A stretch of 64,000 nucleotides of DNA, from positions 2,728,001 through 2,792,000 of the forward strand of contig CM007990.1 in NCBI GenBank assembly GCA_002189035.1, given 5' to 3'. Shown here piece by piece: positions 51,738-62,285 of the stretch (positions are counted from its first letter, which is position 1; the number at the start of each line of letters is the position of its first letter). The notes beneath the pieces were generated by a model. It made no database searches. It saw only the letters and a program-made list of their open reading frames with translations, and was not told where the DNA came from. This DNA comes from Utricularia gibba. Lineage: Eukaryota > Streptophyta > Magnoliopsida > Lamiales > Lentibulariaceae. The translations under genes were made by a program, and so were the position numbers.

Positions 51738-52130
51738 TCAGTTGGCGCATCGATGCCAGGCACCGCAAGAGCATATTTGCGGTGCCTGAAAAGATAGGAT
51801 GCATGTCTTCGAAGGGCAATCCAGTGCAGTCAATACTTCACACCTAACACGCGAGAGGTCGGGCTGAGTGCCACACATATGCAGTTTACTAGCGCATTGA
51901 TGCCAGGCACCGAAAGAGCATATTTGTGGTGCCTGAAAAGATAGGATGCATGTCTTCGAAGGGCAATCCAGTGCAATCAATACTTCACACCTAACACGCG
52001 AGAGGTCGGGCTGAGTGCCACACACATGCAGTTTACTAGCGCATTGATGCCAGGCACCACAAGAGCATATTTGTGGTGCCTGAAAAGATAGGATGCATGA
52101 TAGGCACTACAACCTTTATTTGCGGTGCCT
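51738..52130. repeat. 147-bp tandem repeat with internal hairpins
   Basis: The phrase GATGCCAGGCACC starts at 51752, 51899 and 52046, a fixed 147-bp period. Each unit holds AGGCACC...GGTGCCT hairpin arms around the loop GAGCATAT, then GATAGGATGCATGTCTTCGA and AACACGCGAGAGGTCGGGCT. A shortened fourth hairpin is at 52102-52130. Because 147 is divisible by three, a minus-strand frame (52025-51738) stays open with a 49-residue repeat; I treat that as a by-product. Confidence 0.92.
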
Positions 52131-52511
52131 AGAAAGGGATGAGTTCTGCTGTTCTGCTTTCTATAGGTTACGGGGGCTTGATAAATATATTTGGTTACAC
52201 AAATTGAAATCAGATATCAGCTACCCATGGCAAACATGTAAAGCGTAATATTGTCACGCAAAGCAAAATGATCGTCATGATACATGGACATCATAAGTGG
52301 ATATGATCAAAACAACAAAGGAAAAACAGAGGTGTAACGAACATCGTAGACCTCTCACAATCCCATCCATCATAACCTCACGTTCTGCACTATTGCTGTC
52401 CAAAAAAAGCTGTAGCTTTATGGGGTTACTCAAGATGACTTCAGTCACTCCTAGATGCTGCATTGTAGTTAATTGCAATGGCATCCCTCGAATGATGTCT
52501 GCAGTAGCATT

Positions 52512-53425
52512 TCAACGTTCCCGTAGGTCATTGTTTTCAGCAGTAAGTATTTCTCCCAGTTGTGCGATGGCATCATTTGTTCGCTTACTCATTTCTTTCA
52601 ACTCCTCCACCAAGCTATCAAGTTCTGGACCTTGCCTCCTCTTCTTCTTCCTAGGTTCATCACCACTAGTTGGTGTAGTGTGATTACCTGTGTGGCCTCT
52701 ATGAGTCCCTCCTGATGAGGGATACTCTTCATATGTAGAGGATGCATCATGTGATCTTTGGTCACCATTTTTTTCCGAGTCAACCTCCACTTCAGGATAC
52801 TCAAGAAGATGCAATGGTTGTTCCAAACCGGCTATAGAGTCATCAGCCTGCTGTGTTGCATCAGCAGCATCAGGGACACATTCTGCAAATTCTCCGGTGG
52901 CTCTATCTTTGCCAAAGATGATGCACCAATCTGGATAGTAAGGCCAACGCTTAAACCGCAACAAATTGTACACCTTCTCATTGTGCTACACATGTAATCC
53001 ATAAGTGTACATTAATAATCTCATAGGAATTACCTACTACATATATATTAGAACAACAATACTTGTTTGAACTCCACCCATAAATCCTCACTAGCATCTA
53101 CCATGTTTGTTGAGTTATCATACTCGGTACCTGACTTATTGAGAAAGTCAGATAGGGCATTGTAATCTTTTTTCCAGTTATGAATCTTTGATTACATGTG
53201 GGGAGTGCCTCTGATATCTGAGCCGGGACACAATTTGAGGAACGCCTCCTCTAGTGCTTGAAGATAATTACCTTTGAATCCATTCTCTGCTTTCCATCCA
53301 CCTTGAATGATATCCTTTAGAGCGTGGATCAGAAAGCGCTCTTCATCAGGTTTCCACTGTCTTTTGGTCTTAATGTTATCACCACTTCTCCCACGTTTTG
53401 TTGTAGGCACGCTTGCTCCAACCAT
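52512..53425 (-). pseudogene. PIF/Harbinger ORF1, Myb/SANT-like DNA-binding protein, one nonsense codon
   Basis: ORF1 proteins help the transposase bind DNA and enter the nucleus. Exon 1 is 53425-53063 and exon 2 is 52985-52512 (GT-AG intron, phase 0), 278 codons plus stop. Residues about 20-120 form the Myb/SANT-like domain: KRQWKPDEERFLIHALKDII, GWKAENGFKGNYLQALEEAF, SKIHNWKKDYNALSDFL, DLWVEF, then YNLLRFKRWPYYPDWCIIFG. An acidic middle follows, then a basic patch (RKKKRRQG) and a C-terminal coiled coil (LDSLVEELKEMSKRTNDAIA). One in-frame TAA at 53194-53192 (codon 78) interrupts the SANT domain; otherwise everything is in frame. It faces the transposase. Confidence 0.82.
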
Positions 53426-54001
53426 TTATGCAACCAACATATAAGTGCGCAACCCATGACAAAACCACAATGCACGTGTAGCTCAATATGGCACAAGAAG
53501 TATAACAACATTATATGGGTTTCAGGGGCACAATTCACAGCCATATTACTCAAAAAACATCACGCACACTAACACCCAGTCGCTCAATCCACGTGGTTAA
53601 GGTCATTCAACCGGCAAATGAAATAAACGCCTCAAATTCGAGAAAAAAATACCTAGTGCATCACCCAATACCCAATTTTTTGGTAAATCAAACTTGCTCC
53701 CAGAGTTGCATGAGCCAAAGATCCATGCACATCGCAACTCGAGGGTTTCAAATTCCCCAATCTGAATCTCACGTTTCTACATGTGGGGTCAAAATAGGAT
53801 AATAAGATATTATATTATACATAAAGGGTATATTAGAGAATTCATATTTTCGAGTATTGAGAAACTATGCATAAATCCTTTTAACAAACATATAAAATTG
53901 ATAATCTCATATTATTGAACCCTATCTACCAAACGCATACTTCATTCTAAACCATTATTTATGGGATACAATAAACTAAAATAATCTAAACCCTTTTAAT
54001 T

Positions 54002-54028
54002 TAAACCCACCTAACAAACGAGGCCTAA
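54002..54028 (-). repeat. Right terminal inverted repeat of the Harbinger element
   Basis: Exact reverse complement of 46886-46912. Confidence 0.95.
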
Positions 54029-54179
54029 GTGTTTTGCTAGGTACAGAGTTCAAACCATCTATTTTTCTGAAAGATTTTAATAAAACTTTAAAAATTTGGA
54101 TAAAAAATTTGATTTGGCAAATTAAAAAAACCCGAAAGAAGATCTAAATTTTTTTCCCTATGAAAAGCTATTAACACCA

Positions 54180-54455
54180 AGTTTGGAGCAATCGAGAGTC
54201 TTGGAGTCTTTTATTGGAGTTTTGAAGTTGATTCTTATATTTTTGTAAGAGTATGAACTTAAATTAAATATAAATAAAACATGGGATATTAAAAAAAACA
54301 AAATGATTTTAATGATGTAGTTGATTTTATAATTTTAATACCTCTAAAACTTAGATAAAGGAATCAATACTTGATATTTATGAACACACAAATGAGCAAT
54401 TTTCTATGAAGATTATCTTTTTATTAATTCGATAATTTATGTATATTTACAGGTT
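54180..54455 (+). repeat. LTR family C, copy 3 (strongly diverged)
   Basis: About 54285-54455 follows the order of 33055-33405: AAAACATGGGATATTA, ATGATGTAGTTGATTTTATA, CCTCTAAAACTTAGATAAAG, TTCTATGAAGATTAT, and ATTTATGTATATTTACAG. It is AT-enriched relative to the other copies. Confidence 0.5.
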
Positions 54456-54924
54456 TTTTTTATTAAATAATAACTTTTGTAAGAACCAATTAAGTCAATT
54501 GAGTAAAAAATGGAGATTATCTATTTATTTATTACGTAACTTATGATTTGTTCAATCGTTTCAATTTTTTATTTAGTTTTTATGAATTAAAATCTTTATA
54601 TGTTCTAGAAATTCTAATTTTACAATTTATTTTTAAAATTATTAATTTTTTAAAATTTGTATTTTAATGATTGTATAAAAATATTAATTAAAAAATTATA
54701 TTGTTTAATTTGTATAGAATTCAAAAATATATTTATAATTATAATGTAATGTATAAAGTTTTATAATATAATTTTAATATTTTCGAATATAGCTTTACCA
54801 CTTTAATATTAATTTTTTTTTATAAAATATAAAATACAAATTCAAAATGCAAAAAGCTCTTTAATTTTAGTAGATGATTTCTTTCAAACGTTTGAAGCGC
54901 GCGACGCATACGTTTCCCTCCGCC
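54456..54924 (+). other. AT-rich upstream region of LIN37
   Basis: Very AT-rich DNA turning GC-richer at about 54890. An in-frame upstream ATG at 54874 would add 17 residues. Confidence 0.45.
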
Positions 54925-56783
54925 ATGGCGCCCTCCACTCCGCCGCCGGCGGAAGCTACTCCAACTTCTGAAAGGCCTGCGCTTCAAAATCCTCTACGGC
55001 CAACAAACCCCCAGCCTTTATATTCGTCGACGCCATCTCGGCTTCCTTCCAATCCGAACCCTAACTACCCTCAATTGGCGCCACGCGTTCCTCATCCCCA
55101 TCCCCAGGATATCTCTCAGAATTCCAACCCTGTACCCTCATCCGGTCGCGGGTTCATATCCAGGCCCGTCACCCGCCCGTCGCTGAAACCCTCCGTTGGG
55201 TTCCCTTATCTCGATCCAGGGTTTGTTCGCCCCAAAAGTTTGGCCCCGGTGATTAGTTCCTCTGGCAATGCGTCATCTTCGGGAGTAGTCCCTTGTGTAA
55301 TTAATGGAATCCCTTTTCCCACATCAAATCAGATGAAGGTAATTCATTTTTTTCTTAGTTTTACCCAGCTTTGAAGGTTGAAGTGTATCCCGAAACTAAG
55401 CTCGTTTCTGGCGGCAGCATATTATGCTTACGATGAGAAAGTTATTTGTTGTAGTTTACTGGTAGTGGAATGGCAATTTATGTTCCTATTTCATTGCTTT
55501 TGTAGCTCGGTTCCTCAACAACTTTTATATCTGAAATTAATGGGTACAACGAGTTGAGGTACCCTTCAGGTTTTTCTTTGCTTTCACATTATTCACCGTT
55601 TTTTTAGTGATTTCTTTGAATATGTTCCTTTCTTCTTCCTTTGTTTTTTTTTTTTTTTTTTTTGCAGACACAGAAAGAAAGATGACTGTCTCGCGATTAT
55701 CAGGGATAGAAAGGCAAGATTTGCTTATAGATTTTGTGTATTAATTTTCTGTTTCTCATGAATCTATTGGCTAAGAAAAAGTGAGTTTCAATGTCTTTAC
55801 CATCCTGTGTGGATGTCAGGGGATTGTTACTTAAAATAATGGAAATTGTCTTTGAAAATGGAATGTGAGTTTGATTGTCTTGAAAAGGGATATTTATTGT
55901 TCTTCCAATTTATTTGGAAATGAACTGTGTTTCTCCAACAGGTTCGATTATCCGAAAATTCCTCTCTTTACGCCTTGTGCAGATCATGGTTAAGAAATGG
56001 CTTTTCTGTGGATATCCAGGTTTGCTTTAAACACTCCATCTAGCATGTTGCTATGATGAATTTTGGATGTTTGTTTTTCTATGTCCATGTTTCCACTGAA
56101 TGTACGCAGTTTTATGAGAATGCTAGATACATTAAAATAGTTCTAAGCGGAGCTTTTAATTTTTAGCAGCCTCATTATCTTGATACTGCTGCATCTCTTC
56201 CACGGCCCTTGCCCAGGCCTAGACAGTGTCCAGATTTTCAAGAGAGAAAGGCAGTAGAGAATGAGAATGAGGATAATGAGGTGGGTTATCATGTTTATTC
56301 TTCTCTTCCGCTTCCTGGGATCCTTCCAGACCTTCTAAATGGCATATTGTTGCAATCTTTCGCACATTATATTTATTCAATTTTTTCAGGATAAGATTTC
56401 GTGTGAACAGCTTACTGAGAGGGAACTACTGCAAAGACACATCAAACGAGCAAAGAAGATTCGTTCCCGGTACCCTGCTAACTCAATTATGCACTAACAT
56501 GTGCTTTAACTCTTCAGCTTTATTTTGGTGGAAATATTTTTCTTATGGTTAGGTTGTTATCAGGGTATAATTCCCTAGCATAAACGTTTCACATGGTTTA
56601 TGATTTCTCATATCAAATGCATTCATTACTAATCTTGATGATCTTTTTTTTCCTTGCAGGCTTAGCGAGGAAAGATTTAAGCGGATTGAAAGATACAAAT
56701 CGAGGCTAGCCCTTCTATTGGCTCCATACGACAGAGCAAACGTGGGAAATGAATCTTTCCCAAACCAGCAACAAGCAAACTAA
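54925..56783 (+). CDS. LIN37: LIN37 homologue, DREAM/MuvB complex subunit
   Basis: LIN37 is a core subunit of the MuvB/DREAM complex, which represses cell-cycle genes. Seven exons (54925-55338, 55506-55558, 55668-55713, 55942-56019, 56170-56280, 56390-56469, 56660-56783) give 301 residues. Residues 1-100 are rich in Pro and Ser and low in complexity. The recognisable LIN37 core follows: RDRKVRLSENSSLYALCRSW then LRNGF, matching animal LIN37 'SENTPLYPICRAWMRN'. The C-terminal helix, LLQRHIKRAKKIRSRLSEER then FKRIERYKSRLALLL, matches the 'NMQRWKRIRQRW...YSESMKIL' end. I chose the ATG at 54925 because of its good context (CGCCATGGCG). Intron 3 begins with GC (AAAG/GCAAGA), a known minor donor class. 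Intron 4 ends TAGCAG, a NAGNAG acceptor that could add one Gln. Identification rests on the two conserved blocks. Confidence 0.82.
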
Positions 56784-58739
56784 GAAATCATCAGTTTTTG
56801 TTTTTACATGTGCTAGATCAGTTTTATATCCATGTATAAGTCACCCACATTTCATGACACAAAACCTTGTGGTGTGGCTGTGCTTCGGAACCATCTGCAA
56901 AGCAGCACAGTCAAAGAGGATGCTAAATCTCCCGTTGTAGAGTGCCTTGTGGCTGACTGCTCTAAGATAGTAGCAACAGCAGTTAGTTGACATTGTTGAC
57001 CGAAGTTTGTTAGTTTTGCTATAAAGTCTATATGGGCCACATTTGGGTCAAGTCTATTTGGCTAATTATGGATTATTTCTGAAGTCTATATATTCCCTTT
57101 TTCTTGTTGGGTTCAATCCATTAGACTTAATCTATGGATTTAGCTTTTTTTTTTGGCAATTTACAGTCATGTTTATCGTGCTTTTGTGTCACACTCTTGC
57201 TAATCCCTCGCATTGAAGCTAGATTATCTTTTTTTGACTTATTTTTGAGTTCAATTACCATTTCTTTAAATTTAAATTTCATTATTCACTTTCAATATTT
57301 CAGACATTCATATTTGTCATCCTTGGCTAGTGTTCACATTTGTTTTGAGATTAATATTCCTAGAATTGGCATCTGCTATAGTTTAGGAAAAATTGTGAGC
57401 AAAGAATACTCATGTGAGAAATTGTTGAGTTGAAATGATAAAATGAATACAACCTTAGTATAATGTGCCGAAAGTAGGGTTGCAAGGCCTTGGGAATAGG
57501 TGTAGTGAAGATGTAAGTGAAAAGTGCTTAGGAAGGTATTCCTCATGGTAAAAATCTAGATATAAAGTGCTCTAAAGGATGCTCCCATGAAGGAGACTTT
57601 GGCATGCCTTGTCTAAGAGTTATCACCACAATGAAAATGACTAAATACGAAGTGTTCGGTAAAGCATGTGGAAGTTAAAATGATATTACTTAGTGCTAAT
57701 ATTCCTTCATTTTCCTCTTGTACACTTGGGCATAGGAGTTTAGCTCCCCGTAAACGAGCTTGAAGGAAGGGGCAACATGCTCAACAACATAAATTGTATT
57801 AAGAAACCATCCGAAAAGGGAAATTGAGGGCTATTGTCTTTGATAGGCCAACATAGTGCCAAGTTGTCATTCCCCATGTAGTCTGATGAAGATCAACGAT
57901 TTTTTCTCAAAGTAGGGGGAATATATCACTACTTAAAAAAAAATTGACCAGTATAGAGGACAAAAGGGGAAAGTTTCATCTTTTCGAAAAACTTTTTGCA
58001 AGTAAAAAAGTCAGAAAGAAGAAGAGAATGTAAATTAGCTTTTTGGCAGGGAAAGCACCTCAAAGAAAACGAAACTCCTCCCTAGAGTTCTTGGAACTTC
58101 TCTTACATCTTGTGGCTTTGTTCATTTTTTCATTATTTTTTTTAGTGAAATTTCTTCCCTAGTGTGATATGACTCCTAGTTTTTTCTTGTTTTATAGGTT
58201 ACCACTTGCTATCTTTTTACTGTTTTCCTCAAATTCGTTTCTAGGATTTGACTTGTCCTCATTGAGAATATCTTCAATGAGCTAAGGCTGCAATTTTGTT
58301 TTAAGTTCTTGAAGTTGTTATTCAACCACTTGGAAGAAGAATTGTTTAAGTGCTGAGTTGCAATGCATGGTCAAAACACTCTCCTTTACGGAAGGACAAG
58401 CTAATGAGTAATAACCATGGGGTCGTTTGAAGGACTGCACTCCCATCACGCAAGTGTTTAGGTGTGCGGAAAGCAACACCTCCTATGAAGCTTGAGCTAC
58501 CATTAGTCTCTAGTTAATAAGAGTTGTGATCGATGCTACCCATATCACATGGAGTATCTTAGACTTGTTAGAATCCGCTTGGGAGGAGCCCATGCTAGAA
58601 AAGATGCTGAAGAAAAAGTTGACACACATGAATGAGGCTTAGATTTTAGGGGACCTAGGCAAAGATTTGGGATCCCACCTAATGCCCTAAAGATAATGGG
58701 ATGAGCATAAAGGCTTACTTCAAGAGGTAGGGACGTGTG
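56784..58739. other. 3' region of LIN37, then repeat-like DNA
   Basis: After a likely 3' untranslated region (to about 57120) the sequence becomes retrotransposon-like, but no domain is recognisable. The 99-codon frame at 57134-57433 is rich in Phe, Leu and Ser from pyrimidine-rich DNA and is not convincing. Confidence 0.4.
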
Positions 58740-58900
58740 TTTCATTGCTCCTATGTTGGGTCTACAAACATGTTGGAGACACTGAAAAGCAGGAGAACCA
58801 AGAAGATTGTGACAGAATTAAAGGTCATTAGGAAGTGTTTCAAGTAAACCAACGTGAAGAGTAGAGAGTCTCCACAAGAACTACTTGTCTTACAAAAATG
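58740..58900 (+). repeat. Dispersed repeat E, copy 2
   Basis: AGAAGATTGTGACAGAATTA, then AGGAAGTGTTTCAAG and CACAAGAACTACTTGTCTTA match 16780-16900 in order. In this copy the coding phase is lost. Confidence 0.45.
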
Positions 58901-58906
58901 TTGCAT

Positions 58907-59820
58907 TGTTGCGTGTCATTTCCTCAACAAATTTTAAATATTTAAAACGTAAAACACAAAAAGCGTAGTACGAGTATCGATCTCAGGGAGTTGTTTTTCG
59001 TGAAAAATGTTTTGTAAGAAACTTCTACAAAATGTCATGGTTTTGTAAAAGGGGGTTTGTGAAATGCAGAAATGAAAGAAAAAACCTAAGTGATGAGCCT
59101 TGACTACGGAACGCAGTTTCTAGGAATGAGATTCTGTCTCCTTCCTTTGTCTATCCTCGCCTCGCTTTTCACTAATTTCTTTCGAATAATTGGTTATAGG
59201 AGCAAGGAATAGCCTACTCTCCCTTACACTCTGATTGACAAGGAGGCACAGGAATAGCCTCATGTGATTTCCTCTTGGACGATTAGGAAGACAAGAGGAT
59301 TGCCTTCGATTGCCTTCAAAATCGAATTGTGCGTGTGTGCGCAGCTGTTGCCAATGGCTAGTGGCAGGTTCGAGGTCACAACCTGTCCAGTGTCGCAGTA
59401 CCTAGGCCACAAACAATCCGCTATTTCCCTCGAACCGGTAGGGTTGGAGTTGGTGCTCATGGACCTTGACTAGAAGTCATTACAGAAAGAATGCAACAAG
59501 ATGCGTGGCAGTATACAGAATCCGAAATGAATTCAACAAAGAACTGAGTGTATTGCTCAAGACTTGGCAGGAAACTTCATCTTCTCTCAGAAACTAAAAG
59601 GTTTTAGCCACAAAGGGCCATGAAAAACAGAAATGAAATTGGAAACTAAGTATTCTTCCTCTTTGAGGGGAGAAAGAACTCAAAAGTTCTAAGTCTAGAA
59701 AGGAAATGGCAAAATTCTTGAAAATAAGTGCTCCAAGACTCTAAGTCTCCTTCCCATCATTCCTTCTATCTTGCGTGCGCCAGCAGCTTTCCTTTGAGTG
59801 CAAGTTAGGATTTTGGACTC
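58907..59820 (-). repeat. LTR family A, copy 3 (truncated)
   Basis: The minus strand aligns with 6880-7878 of the solo LTR: CAACTCCCTGAGATCGATAC, TCGTACTACGC, TTTTGAAGGCAATCGAAGGC, CTTCCTAATCGTCC and CATTCCTTCTRTCTTGC. The terminal TGTTGCGTGTCATTTCCTCA is at 58907. The far 300 bp of the LTR are missing where family B sequence begins (about 59825). The frame at 59264-59473 lies inside it and is not a gene. Confidence 0.8.
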
Positions 59821-59824
59821 AAAA

Positions 59825-60640
59825 TGAGACAAGATGGAGAGAGAAAAGAGATCTCCCCCATTGGGACACACGACACACTTTCTGGAGAAGACTTCTAGGG
59901 GAAGAAGAAGGAAGACGAACCAGGAACGAAGCGGATGTCTAAAGACTATCTTTTATTTTCAAAGAATATTACTCTCAGCTAAGAGTAGCTACATACATTT
60001 CTAGTTTTCTGTTGAACTTTTTAAATTCCTTACTTGTTTATTTTCTGGTAATCGACTATGAAATGAGTACAATGTGGATGATGTTTTACTTTCCATTTTC
60101 GTTTACTTTAAGCATGAGTAGTTAAGTACTTAGAGGTGCCTTGGGGTGAAAAGGGGAGAAATGTACTAATCAATCTTTAGACTTTACAGACCACTTCTTT
60201 AACAAACCAAGATAGATCCCGGAGGAGGAAGTAGTGAAATTCATCTTAACAACCCTAATTAGAGGTAGATCAAAGATTAGGGGGAAAACAAGAGTTCGAA
60301 TAGACCTAGACTTTGTTTGTTAGATGCTTGATTTATGGTTTGCATGAGCATATTTTTAGTGATAAGCATACATCCCTAGGAGTCCCAAGACATCACCCAT
60401 TTCATTCCAAAAACAACCAAGTTCAAAAGTTTATCACTTTTCTTTACTATATTCAATCGTAATTCTGTCTTAGTCTTAGTTAAGACTAATTCTATCAACG
60501 TGACGCTGATTGCATGCATTGATAATCACATGAGAACCTGCTCTTTGTGTTTGACTCTAAACACTATGCTCATAATAGTATTAAATTTATTTGATACGAG
60601 AAATTTGCAATTTTACAACATTGCAAAAATTTCGTTCCTT
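59825..60640 (+). repeat. LTR family B, copy 5 (5' truncated)
   Basis: AGAGATCTCCCCC...GAAGAAGGAAG, then AAGCATGAGTAGTTAAGTAC, 'gaggtgccttggggtg', GGAGGAGGAAGTAGTGAAAT and AATTTATTTGATACGAGAAA repeat the family B order. The usual start is missing at the junction with LTR A. Confidence 0.65.
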
Positions 60641-62285
60641 CATCTTGTTAGCCATCTTGCACTCCTTCATGCAAAAATTTTCATTTATTAGTGGCATAGG
60701 ATATTTCATCTATATGTGCATGAAGGACTGTCCCTCTGGCCTATGGAAAAACCTAAATACAAATCCTCAAAAATTAAAACTGTCCTCATCTACATGTGCA
60801 TGAAGGAGTGCAAGATGGCTATCAAGATGAAGTTGATGGAGATCTTGGAAAAGGTTAGAAGAGGTTTTCAAGGGACAAAAAAGGCTCAGAGGAAGATGTC
60901 ATGCTATGAAGTTTTGTACATATAGAAGAAGCTAGTAGCATGGAAATTCTATAAGTTCCACTACACCAACTTGCACAACACCAACAGATGTGTACTGCTT
61001 ATTATGAATTTAGAGCTACTATTAGAGCGATAATTCTGGATGATTCCTAAAACAAGGTGAGCTCCATATGGAACCAGGAGAGGAATGAGGGACAACAACC
61101 CTCCAAGGCTCCAGACCTAAGGGGCTTTCCAAGGAGAACGGATGGTGAGGGTCCAATTAGTGACCCAATTGGAAAAGGGAAGGCCAAGCTGAAGAGCCTC
61201 CCATCAACCTTGCTGAGACCACATGAGATCCTCCATATTATAGAGAGATCAACTGTGTTGTGATTTTTGAGGAGGTATGTGTTTCCCTCCCTCTCCCTAC
61301 TGCTTCAATGCATTTGTTTCTATTATGGTTACAACTAAGTTTTCTTTGGGGCCATGAGCCTTATATGGATGTTGGCACATATTATTATTCATATGTTTGT
61401 TTTATGTATCATTATGTGCCTCAATCAAATTTAAGACGAGTAATGATTTGCAATCCTCAAATAATGAAAGCTTGTTGCTACTTACCTCAAGGGGCGAAAG
61501 GGCTTTGTACTCTCCAAGGAAGGGTAATCACTCATTTCCACATCAAAGAAATCCCCACCTATCCTTAGTTCAAGAGGATGAAAAGCTAAGAATGAAGAAT
61601 TCAAGGGCAATGGCCCAATGATTTTCATTAAAGCAAGTCAAGGGTGATACCTTAACAACTTTCAATATACTAGAGATTGGGGAATAACCTAGTAATCTCA
61701 TGCATGTGGAAGCCTTACTACTGCTTTAACTTAGGAGGTCAAAAGGCTCAACCTTATAAATCCAAGCGTCATCACCCAAAGAAATCCTATTCAATCTCAA
61801 GAATCCTAGTTTGTTCACCCAAAAGGATTTCAATTAGACTAGAGGCTGAGAATAATCATCCCTCTACCCTACAATAAAGGAACTCCCATTGCTCCTTATC
61901 TCATGAGGTTGAAAGGTTAATCACTAGATGATATGGGTAATGATTCAATATCCCTTCAATTAAAAGGGGAAAATAGCTAATGACCGAGACAACCCCTCAT
62001 TGCAAGTTAGCCTGAGTGTAAACACCTAGGGTGATAATGAAGTAAGGGTATCATATTACTTCAAATACAACCCATCAGCAATATTATAATTTCTAGTGAA
62101 GGTTCCACTGTAAGCATCCATTATTAGGTAACTAGATTTAAGGCACCTCAAATTCCAGTATAGCTGGATTTAGAGAATGGAACATCTTAGAATCCCCAAA
62201 TGAATGCCCTGTACATGTAATATCCAATGGACTGTAATTTCTTTAGATGTCACAAACTAAAGGTTTTCCGTATAAAAAACATTTA
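60641..62285. other. Retroelement-like DNA with degenerate internal repeats
   Basis: Four diverged phrases of the type CTTA...GAGGtcaAAAGGCT...AAtCAC occur at about 61473, 61566, 61717 and 61895, suggesting an eroded tandem array in non-coding retroelement sequence. Short frames here have no recognisable domain. Confidence 0.35.

Larger units (their letters stand above)
46886..54028 (+). mobile_element. 7.1-kb PIF/Harbinger element with both transposition genes and a captured phosphatase fragment
   Basis: Perfect 27-base inverted repeats end the element (46886-46912 and 54002-54028). Counting the flanking TTA/TAA as target-type triplets, the element proper is 46889-54025. Inside, left to right: a 27-bp tandem repeat, a DDE transposase (+), a 390-bp hairpin, a gypsy-type 'Transposase_28'-like fragment (+), an HAD/FCP1 phosphatase-like gene fragment with introns (+), inverted repeats, a 147-bp tandem repeat, and the Myb/SANT ORF1 (-). 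Opposed ORF1 and transposase are seen in some PIF elements. Its terminal repeats are unlike those of the Harbinger relic at 37748-40808, so the two belong to different families. Confidence 0.88.

Noticed and set aside
51738-52025. Minus-strand frame with a 49-residue internal repeat
   Set aside because: It is open only because the 147-bp DNA repeat is a multiple of three; no start context or homologue is evident.
51738-52130. CRISPR-like array
   Set aside because: Units are 147 bp and tandem without spacers, in a plant transposon.
57134-57433. 99-codon frame after LIN37
   Set aside because: Composition-driven (Phe, Ser, Leu) in pyrimidine-rich DNA with no recognisable domain.
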